Translations under genes and position numbers: made by a program
Shown: positions 44,736 to 54,902 of the stretch, in pieces
Layout of the letters: the number at the start of each line of letters is the position of its first letter
Position numbering within the stretch: position 1 is the stretch's first letter
The notes under the pieces: generated by a model
The model's input: only the letters and a program-made list of their open reading frames with translations
What the model was told of the DNA's origin: nothing
Database searches by the model: none
Origin: Gigantopelta aegis
Lineage: Eukaryota; Mollusca; Gastropoda; Neomphalida; Peltospiridae
NCBI RefSeq assembly: GCF_016097555.1
Contig: NC_054712.1
Location: 57,490,681 to 57,554,680 of the forward strand
DNA length: 64,000 bases
Direction: 5' to 3'

Positions 44736-45055
44736 GGTGTATTCAATTCAATTCAATTTATTGCATATTACCAAACAAACTGGTGTCAGCAAACAAATTA
44801 AAGCAAAGAAACATACAGCACCATTAACAACAACAACAACAATTAATAATAACAATATTAATGTACAGGCCAGGTGTGAGTCTGACGTTGGTGTTGGTTT
44901 TGGTTTCATTGTATAACGTCTATTTGGATGAAAAACATAATTTTGACAGTTTTAGAGAGGAAACCCGCTACATTTTTTCCATGAGTAGCAAGGGATCTTT
45001 TATATATACAATTTTATACCCCTTATGGGGCCAGTATTTCATAATTAAATACAAA

Positions 45056-45059
<4 letters not shown>

Positions 45060-45118
<59 letters not shown>
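45060..45118. repeat. (TG)n tract in the left TIR of fossil 1
   Basis: Uninterrupted TG dinucleotides. The inverted (CA)n partner is at 48,268-48,360. Confidence 0.95.
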
Positions 45119-45122
<4 letters not shown>

Positions 45123-45500
45123 AACTCCAGCCCATTGCTTTGAATAAAGAACGCAAGACTGTAACTCAACACTCCAACCTAACCTATGCTCTTTTAACTG
45201 CATTTTAAACACGAGTATTTCCCTAGAGTACAAGCCTTTACAGGGTCGTTTAAACGGGTAAAGTTAGGACGAGTTCGGACATTGTGTCTATAAACCTTAG
45301 ATTTAGAATTGTTCGTCATTCGTCAGTCGACCGTTGTAGAGTGAAAGACGTGCGATCCAGAGGTGGCATCGGGATATTCTAGAATGGACATCAACAGTAG
45401 CAGCAGCAGTAGCGACGAGGACGATGTCTTGGTATGTAAATGTTCTGCAAAACACACGATCAAATCCAAATGAATAGCTACCGAACCAGAAGAACATTTT

Positions 45501-45692
45501 TTGGATCAAACGGACGCTGCTCGTGAACCCGGTGAAATCGTGGATGAAGAACCCATGGATACCCGTGAAATCGTGGATGAAGAACCCATGGATACCCGTG
45601 AAATCGTGGATGAAGAACCCATGGATCAGACGGATGCTGCTCAAGAATATAAAACGGACTCTGATGATGCCTACGACGCCGATGACGAATGA
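45501..45692 (+). CDS. Acidic repeat ORF, part of fossil 1 (63 aa)
   Basis: Three tandem REIVDEEPMDT-type repeats (33-bp period) inside an Asp/Glu-rich protein. Unknown role. It precedes the BIR ORF. Confidence 0.4.
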   Translation: MDQTDAAREPGEIVDEEPMDTREIVDEEPMDTREIVDEEPMDQTDAAQEYKTDSDDAYDADDE

Positions 45693-45713
45693 GATGGCCT
45701 TTCGAGAAATGAC

Positions 45714-45968
45714 TTGTTCTGTCATAGTCCCGAAATGAGAGGATTCTACAGACGACTCTACACATTTGGTCGGTGGCCCCTCCAGATGAGTCACATACCG
45801 AGGGAACTCGCCAAGGCCGGTTTCTTCTACATGGGAGACAACGATGCCGTCGTCTGTTACTGTCGTGGACTACGTACCTACAAATGGCAGAAGATGGACG
45901 ATCCAGTGATGGAACATTACAGACTGTCCCCGAGATGTCCTTACATTATCAATGTTTTCAGACATTAA
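45714..45968 (+). CDS. BIR-domain (IAP-type) ORF, part of fossil 1 (84 aa)
   Basis: A single baculovirus-IAP-repeat signature: RRLYTFGRWP at about 10-19, then LAKAGFFYMGDNDAVVCYC, LRTYKW, DDPVMEHY and PRCPYI, giving the family's Cys/Cys/His/Cys zinc-binding layout and conserved Gly, Trp and Asp-Asp-Pro. In IAP proteins this fold binds caspases or IAP-binding motifs and blocks apoptosis; BIR genes are known in several large DNA viruses of invertebrates, including malacoherpesviruses. Here it lies between the arms of a virus-like fossil, on the same strand as the ATPase. No RING domain was seen. Capture from the host is the likely origin. Confidence 0.65.
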   Translation: MFCHSPEMRGFYRRLYTFGRWPLQMSHIPRELAKAGFFYMGDNDAVVCYCRGLRTYKWQKMDDPVMEHYRLSPRCPYIINVFRH

Positions 45969-46044
45969 ACACGCATTGCATGGGTGTGATACTTTTCGTT
46001 TTGTAAAATAAACTCGTGAATAACACGTTTTGTCTTTTATTAAT

Positions 46045-46055
46045 TTAAGGGTGAC

Positions 46056-46100
<45 letters not shown>
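46045..46100. repeat. (TG)n tract, followed by GGCCCTGAGTGT repeats
   Basis: TG dinucleotides at about 46,058-46,098, then an irregular CCCTGAG(T)GTGG tandem to about 46,165. Confidence 0.85.
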
Positions 46101-46348
46101 ACCTGTGGCCCTGAGTATGGCCCTGAGGCCCTGAGTGTGGCCCTGTGTGTGGCCCTGAGTGTGGTTCTTTGACCCCGAGAGTGGTCCTGAGCCGTGCACG
46201 AGTTATGCTTTGGGATGGGGGGATGGGTCATACGTACCACACAAAATTCAAACTACATCTTTGTGCGCATGCGTGAAATTGTAGAGAGTATAAATAAAAG
46301 GGTAATGAGTAACATCGTCATTTGAGGTAGAACCTTCAGAGAAGTAAC

Positions 46349-46519
46349 ATGTCAGACCAGTACAAGTTGTACGTTCCCGACGTGGACAAGTGGACCCGTT
46401 TCTACAAGTTACAAGCAGAAGGCAAACTTCAGCCTCACTTCGAAATTCAACGTGGTGGAAAGAGTCGGATCATGTACAGTGTAGATCAATGTCTAGAACT
46501 CTACGACCCTACGTAGAAG
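46349..46519 (+). CDS. Small ORF, part of fossil 1 (56 aa)
   Basis: Starts MSDQYKLYVPDVDKWTRFYK and ends QCLELYDPT. A basic, Gln/Lys/Arg-rich stretch (AEQKRKREQ) follows in the next sequence and resembles part of the ORF at 57,681-57,890 of fossil 2. Role unknown. Confidence 0.4.
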
Positions 46520-46763
46520 AAAGAAAAGAAAGAGGACAAGCCCCCGGCACCCAAAGTCGTCATGGTGTCCCCAACGCAGCAGGTTGTAGAGCAAGCCAAG
46601 GCCGAGCAGAAACGGAAACGTGAACAGAGTGGCGTAGAACAGAAACGACGAGAGCAGACTGGCATAGGTCAAAAACGGCAGAAGCATTTCTGAGAAGACT
46701 ATAAAAGGGACGTGACAGTTTCAACATCGCCAGTTCACGTCGAGCACTTCAACAGTCAACATC

Positions 46764-46867
46764 ATGAATCAGTGTCACATTTGCGAAAAAAAATATGTTT
46801 GGACCCACGACCTAACTCGACACGTACGAAATAAACATGGACTCTTGGAATCTGAAAATAAGCCTTC

Positions 46868-46930
<63 letters not shown>

Positions 46931-47609
46931 CCTGAGATTGTTACATCTGTTCACCATGATCGTGTCGGGACCTACGTCGTGTGGAAAAACATTTTTGTTG
47001 TACAAACTACTAAGGTATGGTAAAATCCACCCGCCTCCCCAGCGCATCATCTGGCTCTACAAACGATGGCAACCCCTCTATGATACGATCAAAATGGTTG
47101 CTCGAGTAAAATGTGTTCAAGGTATACCTGAGAATTTGGAAAAGGATCGTTATTTGGATCCCAGAATCAGAAATCTCATCGTGTTGGACGACCTGATGTC
47201 TACAGCTGGAAAAGACCCTCGCATCACCGATCTGTTCATGGAAGGAAGTCACCACAGAAACCTCTCTGTGATTGCCATCAACCAAAACCTCTATAACAGT
47301 AAGGACCCGACACAGAGAAGAAACTGTCATTACCTGGCACTGTTCAAGAGAAAACTACCAGGCATACCCACCTTCGAAAGTGACGATGAAGAAGAAGATG
47401 AGGTGGAACCCTATCTGAAAAAAGTCAAGAGGATGCAGTCTTGCGATACGTGTGGTCTGGTCTTTAAAGACGGGAGTGACTTGCAGCGACTAGTGAAAAC
47501 GTGCGAGGTGGGAAATGAAGAGCCGTCCGATCTGGAAGACGAAGGCGTACGTCTGATGATCGAGCGTGAATTCTACATCAATCGTGACTATTTCGAAAGC
47601 AAGAGGTAA
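46764..47609 (+). CDS. Packaging-type ATPase with N-terminal zinc finger, part of fossil 1 (281 aa)
   Basis: An N-terminal C2H2-type finger (CHICEKKYVWTHDLTRHVRNKH) from Cys-4 to His-25 is followed by a polyglutamine stretch encoded by (CAG)n at about 46,869-46,926. The ATPase core then has a Walker A GPTSCGKT (about residue 70), IIWLYKRWQPLYD, VQGIPENL, a Walker B LIVLDDLM (about 141-148) and SHHRNLSVIAINQNLY with a sensor-like Asn/Gln. This order is that of the FtsK/HerA-like genome-packaging ATPase of Polintons and adintoviruses. The C-terminal part is acidic with a second Cys pair (CDTCGLVFKDG). It is the most diagnostic gene of the fossil. An acidic short ORF region follows to about 47,865. 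Confidence 0.65.
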
Positions 47610-48261
47610 CGCAAGATGCCATTGAAAGAAACATGAAAACTTTACAATGGAAGTTATTTAAAGACACGTACTCTCGCTTCCTGGCGTATATGTATTACTT
47701 TGACAAAGGCCTCAGCACGTGAATGACGACAGAGATCTCAGACCACAGATTCGTTCTAAATTAAATCAGTATCGTTCATGGATCGGTGAATATTTGGACG
47801 AACTAGACGACGACGATACCGAAGGTGATGATACTGATGATGAGGATGAAGATGAAGAGAAATGAACACTAATATTATTCACATGTCGCCTTTAAGGCCT
47901 CTCGATGTAACTCAATGTGTGTCCTTTGCATGCGCAGTCATCTCTAGAGAGAACAGCGATTGTATTTTAGAAACAAAAAAATTAAAAACCAAAGAATTGC
48001 GTTTGTTTTTTGTGGTTTTTACTCCATGACTAGATTTGTTATTGGATATTTCTACCCTGCTACTTTATAGTAGCAAGAGCTGTATGTACAGGACAGCACA
48101 TACCACGGCCTTTGATATACCAGACATAATACACTGGTTGTCTATAAAGGCTTGTACTCTAGGGTAATACTCGTGTTTAAAATGCAGTTAAAAGAGCATA
48201 GGTTAGGTTGGAGCATTGAGTTGCAGTCACGCGTTCTTTATTCAAAGCAATGGGCTGGAGT

Positions 48262-48267
<6 letters not shown>

Positions 48268-48348
<81 letters not shown>

Positions 48349-48360
48349 GCACACACACAG
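48268..48360. repeat. (CA)n tract in the right TIR of fossil 1
   Basis: Partner of the (TG)n tract at 45,060-45,118 in the inverted arm. Confidence 0.95.
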
Positions 48361-48733
48361 TTTGTATTTAATTATGAAATACTGGCCCCATAAGGGGTAT
48401 GAGATTGTGTATCTAAAAGATCCCTTGCTAATCATGGAAAAAATGTAGCGGGTTTCCTCTCTAAAACTGTCAAAATTATGTTTTTCATCCAATAACCGAT
48501 GATTAATAAATCAATGTTCTCTAGTGATGTCGCTAAACACAAACATACTTTGACCTTCAGTGTGCATACCATAACAAATGTATTCTGCTGTTTAAGACGG
48601 GCACGCGTCGGTATGTCTTTTGCAGTTCACCTGGTTTCATAAACACCGAGAGGCGTCATAAAATGACTTTGGATGAGGTCCGACAGTTGTAAAATGGCTA
48701 TCAATAAAGGTTTACAGACTGAATAGAAAGCTA

Positions 48734-49057
48734 TTGACCGTGCATTCTTTGTACTCCTCTATTATTAAACGAATGAATGAATGGCTGAATGACGGCAACA
48801 AAGAAAACGTCGACAATGTGTTAACGAAATACAAACGAATGAAAATCATCACACACGCATTTTGTCCGGCGACATTAAAGTCTCACTTTAAACCAAACAG
48901 TCAGCAAACAGTCAGCAAACAGTTACAGTCCTTCCCCACGAGAAATATTTTAACGGCTATTATTTTGGGTGTCATGTCAACTAGAATAAAACACTGTGAA
49001 CAAACACCCACGTGTATGTCCACTGTGAATACAAAAAAACCCAAACACACACAATAG
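48734..49057 (+). CDS. Unidentified ORF in the right arm of fossil 1 (107 aa)
   Basis: Lies in the segment found only in the right arm. Lys/Asn/Thr-rich (NEWLNDGNKENVDNVLTKY, then FCPATLKSHFKPN). No family recognised. Confidence 0.25.
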   Translation: MTVHSLYSSIIKRMNEWLNDGNKENVDNVLTKYKRMKIITHAFCPATLKSHFKPNSQQTVSKQLQSFPTRNILTAIILGVMSTRIKHCEQTPTCMSTVNTKKPKHTQ

Positions 49058-49460
49058 ACGTTATACAATGAAGCCAAAAGCAACACCAACGTCAGACTTA
49101 CACCTGGCCTGTACATTAATATTGTTATTATTAATTGTTGTTGTTAATGGTGCTGTATGTTTCTTTGCTTTTATTTGTTTGCTGACACCAGTTTGTTTGG
49201 TAATATGCAATAAATTGAATTGAATTGAATACACCATGATCGCACACCTGCACCAAGGCCATTGTCTCTTATTATGATCGCATACCTTTCCAAGGTCATT
49301 GTCTCCTACACAAAGCCCACACACCTGTACCAACCTACACTGAGGCCATTGTCTCCTATACAAAGGCCATTGTGCCATTGGCTCCTACACAAAGGCCATT
49401 GGTTCCTACCAAGGTCACACACCTGCACCAACCTACACAGAGGCCATTGTCTGAAAGTTG

Positions 49461-49565
49461 TTGTTGTTCGGTAGGTTTTTTTTCCCACAACAGAAATTTA
49501 ATCACAGTTGCGATCCAGGGGGAAGTGCTGGGGATACATATGCCTGCTACTCGTATTTCGACTCC

Positions 49566-49629
<64 letters not shown>

Positions 49630-49852
49630 ACACACACAACGAAAATAATAATTTAAATTGTGTATAATGAAGGACGTGTAATATTTTCGTACCTAAATAC
49701 AAAATGTAATATATTTAGCTACAAATAATCATTGCTAGATATGAGTCAAATAGATTTATACATTTTGTTATATTTAAAAAAATCCATCCTAGAACATTTA
49801 GCCCAATACTGGATTATGTTAGTTTAATGTTTTTAGTAGGCTTAAAGTGGGG
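49461..49852. other. Unit B sequence resuming after fossil 1, with a 63-nt C-run
   Basis: CACAACAGAAATTTAATCAC onward matches unit A from about 24,018. The C-run is 49,567-49,629. No gene. Confidence 0.65.
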
Positions 49853-50030
49853 AAGTAGCCCAGTGGTAAAGCGCCGATCCCTGTCGTTGGGCCCATTGGA
49901 CTATTTCTCTTTCTAGCCAGTGCACCAAGACCGGTATATCAAAGGCTGTGGCATTTGCTTTCCTGTCTGTGGGATGGTGGATATAAAAGATTCCTTGCTA
50001 CTAATGGAAAAAAGTAGAATGTTGGCTCTC
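49853..50030 (+). mobile_element. SINE-1, unit B, uninterrupted 5' half
   Basis: GGAAGTAGCCCAGTGGTAAAG to AAAGTAGAATGTTGGCTC. It is the empty-site partner of the nested SINE-3 in unit A. Confidence 0.8.
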
Positions 50031-50570
50031 CAGGACTCTACAGTCAAACCTGTCTTAGGCGGTCATACATGGAAGAAGACAAAAGTGACCGCTGAAGACA
50101 GGCGGCCGCTGATTGCAGGTTGCCACATATACACCGTCTTTAAAATGTATGTTGTTTCGTTCTTTTACCGTCTGTACTGCTAATTAATGGATGTGTGGTC
50201 CATAAATGACTATAAATCCGCTTTCGACACGTCGCGTTCTTCGGACATAATTTGTAACTGGAAGGTATTAATTTAACCATTCTGAACAAGTTTGTTTTCT
50301 TTTTTTTTTAAATTATTTAATTACTACTTCATGTGATGTAATGTCATAGTAACTGAATCTACAATGTTTAGCTTAGCCTACCCAGAGACCATTAGATGCA
50401 TTCCAGAGTCATCTATTTTTTTTAATTGATACACATAACAGTAAAGCTATGAGCACTAACTGGGTACTAGTATTCTTGAAGGTGTGAAGAACGGTTATTT
50501 GGTGCACCATGTCACTGTTGTTCAACATATCCCTTTTATATAATAGTAAACATTTACTGTGGCCTCGTAA
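50031..50570. other. Intergenic, unit B
   Basis: Matches 24,905-25,080 and 25,560-25,610. 50,280-50,570 has no match in unit A. No gene was seen. Confidence 0.4.
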
Positions 50571-50925
50571 AGGGACATTCCTGAGTTTGCTGCATTGTAA
50601 GATGTTTCCAACTAATAAAATATTTCTACGATTAAACCTACATATTAAATATATTTTCTGGTTTAGAATATCAGTGTCTGTATATTCAATGTATTTCTGG
50701 TCGTCTTAATATTTGTAAGAAGTCCAAACTGGATTTTGTCTTTTTTTTTTTTGGAAATGAAATGAAATTTAACCAAGTACAAATATTAGATCGATCAGAA
50801 AGACGTTTAATATACAGCCACTAATATTTTATGCAGAAAAAATATTTTATATATAATTACAATCGTTAAAAAGTCTTTGTTAGTCGATGACATCGTAAAG
50901 GTGCAGCAAACCCAGGAATTACCCT
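50571..50925. mobile_element. TTAA MITE family 1, unit B
   Basis: AAGGGACATTCCTGAGTTTG at the left and CAGGAATTACCCTTTAA at the right. Complete. Confidence 0.75.
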
Positions 50926-50929
50926 TTAA

Positions 50930-51304
50930 TACAGGTATTTTGGAAGCCGATTTAGATGGCCGCTGGCCGCGTTAGATAGGTGACCACTTATTACGAGTGC
51001 ATTTACATTAAATGACCGCTGAATACAGGTGGCCGCTATGACAGGTTTGTCTGTATTTCAAAATTACCAAATGGTTGATGCCCACTAGTGATATCGTTAA
51101 ACAAAACAAACTTTTACTTAAAGAAGTACAGATTGCTATTAAATATCGACAGAAAAAACTCATAAAATGATATAGTTCTGGACATGAAAAGGCTTGAAGG
51201 CCAAGTAAATATATGTCTGTATAACAATGAGATTCGTTTTATGAACATGAGGCCCACGGTGGCATGAATACATACGGCATTGCAGGATGGTAACAAGCGG
51301 AGAG

Positions 51305-51335
<31 letters not shown>

Positions 51336-52034
51336 GGAAAACATATGTTACATGACCATTTTTGAAATTCCTTTTTATAGAAATATGAGTTAAAGTTTTT
51401 TTTACTATACTAGTGACATGAAAATACCTTAGATTGGAAAAAAACCAACAAAAAAAACCCCCTAAACAATGAGAATGGATTCATTTGTGTGCCTTTTTAA
51501 AAGTGTTCTTCTATACATGTGATCAAATTTGTATAGTAAAGTTTTACCAGGAATCATTGCGGATTCTGAGCACAACACGCGACGATCTACAATTTATAAG
51601 CCTGGTTTTCATTGCATAGCATACGCTAAATTTGAGAGCGCCTTTCACCACCAAACGACTTTTATTAATGAAGTTTGCTATTAAATATTAACAAAAAAAC
51701 TCATAAAATTATATATATTTCTTGACAAGGAAAGACTTGTCGAAGTTTCTATCATAGAATTCGGTATTAATATTTTACAATATTGCCCTTTAATAATACG
51801 AAGAATAAGATTACCTTAAATATTCATATAAATATAGAACAAGAAGCGGGTTCTTACCTAAGTCTTACGTGTGACGAAATACCCAACAGGTACAGAAAAT
51901 GTTCATATTTATACAGTTTTCAAACAAAATTAATGACATTACGTATGCTTTTCCGCCTTATTAATAGTCATGAGTCAAAAAACTAAAAATCACTTCCTTG
52001 TTTCCTCAGTCTTAAGAATTAAATTTAATAAATT
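50930..52034. other. Shared intergenic block, unit B copy
   Basis: Co-linear with 2,340-3,108 plus 7,170-7,520 and with 25,926-26,995. G-run at 51,307-51,333. No gene. Confidence 0.55.
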
Positions 52035-52250
52035 ATGTCATGTATTTATTATAATTTGCAAGGTCTGTACGTCATCAGACCGGAACTACTTCGTAATTTC
52101 TTTACGAAAAACATGCATTATGTAATCGGAGAAACTGTCATCATTGACAAAAAGGGTTATGGAACGCTTCAAGCTGTGTTGAATACAAGATACTTATTGA
52201 CGAAACTGATTCCGAACATGTCTTTAATAAACCTCGGTTATCCTCAGTAG
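52035..52250 (+). CDS. Unidentified duplicated gene fragment, first ORF, unit B (71 aa)
   Basis: Reads GLYVIRPELLRNFFTKNMH, then TVIIDKKGYGTLQAVLNTRY and SLINLGYPQ before TAG. An acceptor-like TTTGCAAG precedes GTCTGTAC at about 52,062, so the coding part may start there instead of the ATG at 52,035. The unit A copy is decayed, so unit B is the better preserved. No family recognised. Confidence 0.35.
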   Translation: MSCIYYNLQGLYVIRPELLRNFFTKNMHYVIGETVIIDKKGYGTLQAVLNTRYLLTKLIPNMSLINLGYPQ

Positions 52251-52272
52251 CGAACTGTCAAACGCCGTTGAT

Positions 52273-52470
52273 GTGGACCGTTTGCAGAGGACGTCAAACA
52301 TTAGATCTAACCGTGACGACACTGGTAGATTTATTCCAGTGAAAGATATCATGATCGATGAAGTTATCTCCACTAACCAAAATGCAAACACCGTTAAAAA
52401 GACAGTTTATGACATGAACAGTTTTGATACATTCGTTAATGTTAGGGCCGAAAACATGATAGAAACTTAA
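52273..52470 (+). CDS. Second ORF, possible recombinase N-terminal (core-binding) domain (65 aa)
   Basis: Contains FIPVKDIMIDEVISTNQNAN followed by TVKKTVYDMNSFDTFVN. The pattern N-x-N-T-x-K-K-T-x-x-D-x-x-x-F-x-x-F resembles the N-terminal core-binding region of Crypton-type tyrosine recombinases and their domesticated relatives. The match is short and remembered, not searched. After it, unit B has about 165 bp with a C-run (52,530-52,545) that unit A lacks, and then a frame ending IILDLSSDSE, which has the look of a SUMO-interaction motif. Confidence 0.3.
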   Translation: MDRLQRTSNIRSNRDDTGRFIPVKDIMIDEVISTNQNANTVKKTVYDMNSFDTFVNVRAENMIET

Positions 52471-52892
52471 AGAAAATTCTCTTCCTAACCGTTTAAGGAA
52501 TTTTAGACTATTAACTACTCAGTTGCCCACCCCCCCCCCCCCCCCGCAACAAACAAATCCTAGCTACGGCCCTGAATGTACTAACCAAATCTCCCAGTCC
52601 AGTGCCTGTCAAACACAGAATAATCCTCGACTTGAGCAGTGACAGTGAATAGTTATCAATTCACATATTGCCACGCTGTATGTAGGTCAATGCACTGTCC
52701 TGATTACTTGTTATTTTTAATAATCGTTTTTGTGTTTTAATTATTTACTTAAATATTTTATTGGTATAAATAATAACCAATTACAAATTAATAAACGGAT
52801 GAGTTTGTTATTTATATATATAACTATATCGTGGCGTAATCTACTTCTTATGAGAGTAGCGTGACGCCCAATCAGCTGATCGAACGTCTTTC

Positions 52893-53872
52893 ATTAAATC
52901 ACAACGTTCCCAGTCTGGAGCTCCACCCGGTAAGACGTGTTTGTTTCGCGTGTGCACACTGCACGTGCTTTCGTGTGCACACTGCACGTGCTTTCGTGTG
53001 CTCGACTTGGGGGTCCTTCATTTCGTTGTTTTTGTCAGCGAAATGAAGTTTTGTACTGGGATGTATGCGGCCATTGGAACTGATTGAACGCTTCTCGTTT
53101 CGACAGCCTGCACCACCAGGTTGGATTCTTTTTTAGCGAGATTCCTTGCCTCCACGTCATTTCTCCGTCTGACTGTCGACTTGGTTTTTTGTGTGACTCG
53201 TATGACGGCCATTCTGCAAAACGCCACGGTTGTTCGCGTTTAGTCTCTACATGTCCGAGCCTGTCCTAGCATCACTGGAAGATTGACCGCCCCACTCTAA
53301 GAAGAAATAGGAAGCGGGGTCGGCCCCTACTACTCTTTTTCTAGACTTTACCTTGCTTTATAGTTTTACCATCTCGTATTCTCCGGAGTCGGGCCCGTCC
53401 GCACCACTATACCAAACAATGACGACTGGACTATACCCTAGTCTGATACTCTCTCTCGTTCAGACGGATCCGGCTTCTCAAGATCTGTATTTCAGCACAG
53501 CACTACACCTTCAACGTCTATCGACTGTCAATCTAGGGGTTTTCTTGACGGGATGCAACCCATCTCATCCCTTTAAGCTGTGCACCCAAACGGCCTTAAC
53601 GAGGCCACTCGCGTGGACATATCGATCGGACTTTTAGATCTGCGTTCAAAATTTTATGTCGAAATTACTTCTTTATTTTTAAATATTATTAAATAGTCCG
53701 ATCCTCTCTTCTTTCTCTTATTTAATTTTGGACTGTCCTTCTAAAATGCTCCAAATTATATAAATATTCGGCCGAGCAGTCAATTCTTTTTATTTTTGGC
53801 TTGTAACCTTTTTATTTTTTTTATTTATTCTATTAACTTTTTTACTAATTGCTATTTTCAAAATTCTGCCCA

Positions 53873-53903
<31 letters not shown>

Positions 53904-54665
53904 ATCCCGAGTCAGGCCACCGATGTTATCGGAGGTCGGACTCGGAATGGGCGTGTTCGAAACCCTAGTGGTATATGGGCACGTTAAACTAGTTATCATC
54001 ATCATTAATACACAATCCCTTTATTTTGCCGAAGCTGAAATCAGCCATTGGCTGAAATATACGAAGTGCATCGTGTGGTTATTAATACAGTAGTGTTAAA
54101 ATATATAAATAAAATATGTTACAAAACTGCATTTAAAAATGAGAAAATACGAAACATGGAAATGTATATAAGAATTAACGATTAATAAGTAATCGTAATA
54201 ATGTTGATAATGTAACAAGAATAGCAGAGAAGGAACCAGCCCATTTAAATTTGCGCCGAAAAAATATATATTATATTAATAATTTATATAGGATAGGAAT
54301 GTTGATATTTTTCTTTAAGGGCGCAGCCAAAACTTTTTAACTCCAACTCTCCCCTTTTTATACTTTTGGCGTTAATATTCAAAATTTCCCCTATTTGTTA
54401 GGTTATCCCTGTCCCGAGTCAGACCCCTGATCCTATCGGAGGCCGGACTCGGGATAGGCGTGTTCGAAACCCTAGTGGTATATGGACACGTTAAACCAGT
54501 TACTAAGCTAAGAAGGAACCAAGAACTTTGAGAGTAACGTTTTACGTCTAGTACAATTTTCTTTGATTTTAATGCTAATAAATTTATAAACTTGTTATAG
54601 AAAGGCCAAGAACAGTAATATTTCTTCAAGAATGGTGGTCTAATATCACGATAACAAGTACAAAC
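52893..54665. other. Unit B-specific 1.77-kb segment, GC-richer, with SINE-like tails
   Basis: Unit A passes directly from CGAACGTCTTTCATTGAAG to TATTAATCCGCG (about 27,630-27,645). In unit B the insert has a tandem TGCACACTGCACGTGCTTTC (about 52,952-53,000), a pyrimidine-rich 53,270-53,760 without a recognised gene, a 30-nt C-run (53,874-53,903), and two copies of a repeat ending CGAAACCCTAGTGGTATATG (53,905-53,990 and 54,414-54,500), a 3' end widespread in molluscs. Nothing coding is supported. Confidence 0.45.
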
Positions 54666-54863
54666 AAGTAAGTATTAATCCGCGATTAACGCTACATTGA
54701 ATGTGTTGTTTGGTAAATATCGACTTAAAAACTATTTAAGAAAGTTATAGAACAAATATAATTCGCTACTCGTGTTTTTTAATATGTAAAATATTAACCT
54801 CCTGCCGTTATTCAGTATTTGTCTGGGCAGAGCCTCGACAAATAACGAGTAACTATTCGTGAC

Positions 54864-54867
<4 letters not shown>

Positions 54868-54900
<33 letters not shown>
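54868..54900. repeat. (CT)n microsatellite
   Basis: CT dinucleotides within AATTCTCTCT...CATTGATTG. Confidence 0.9.

Positions 54901-54902
<2 letters not shown>

Larger units (their letters stand above)
44246..49460. mobile_element. Virus-like fossil 1 (Polinton/adintovirus-type, non-autonomous or broken), long TIRs
   Basis: An element of about 5.2 kb with long inverted arms: left about 44,290-45,235, right about 48,145-49,455. The arms contain a GGTAGGAGACAATGGCCT-type minisatellite, a LINE 3' tail, a SINE fragment and a (TG)n/(CA)n tract. The right arm has about 560 bp not present in the left. Between the arms are an acidic repeat ORF, a BIR-domain ORF, a small basic ORF and a packaging-type ATPase with an N-terminal zinc finger. 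No protein-primed polymerase, integrase, protease or capsid gene was recognised, so it is incomplete, with several breaks. Unit A lacks it and keeps the signal-peptide exon instead, so it is younger than the tandem duplication. It replaced about 270 bp of unit sequence. Confidence 0.6.

Noticed and set aside
49356-49667. Poly-Gly and poly-Pro ORFs
   Set aside because: Translation of the 63-nt C-run.
53353-53637. 94-codon ORF in the unit B-specific segment
   Set aside because: No motif, no homolog in unit A, and no splice or repeat evidence. Left as uncharacterised sequence.
52893-54665. LTR retrotransposon in the unit B-specific segment
   Set aside because: No paired long terminal repeats, primer site or pol motifs were seen. 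The two shared motifs are short SINE-type tails.
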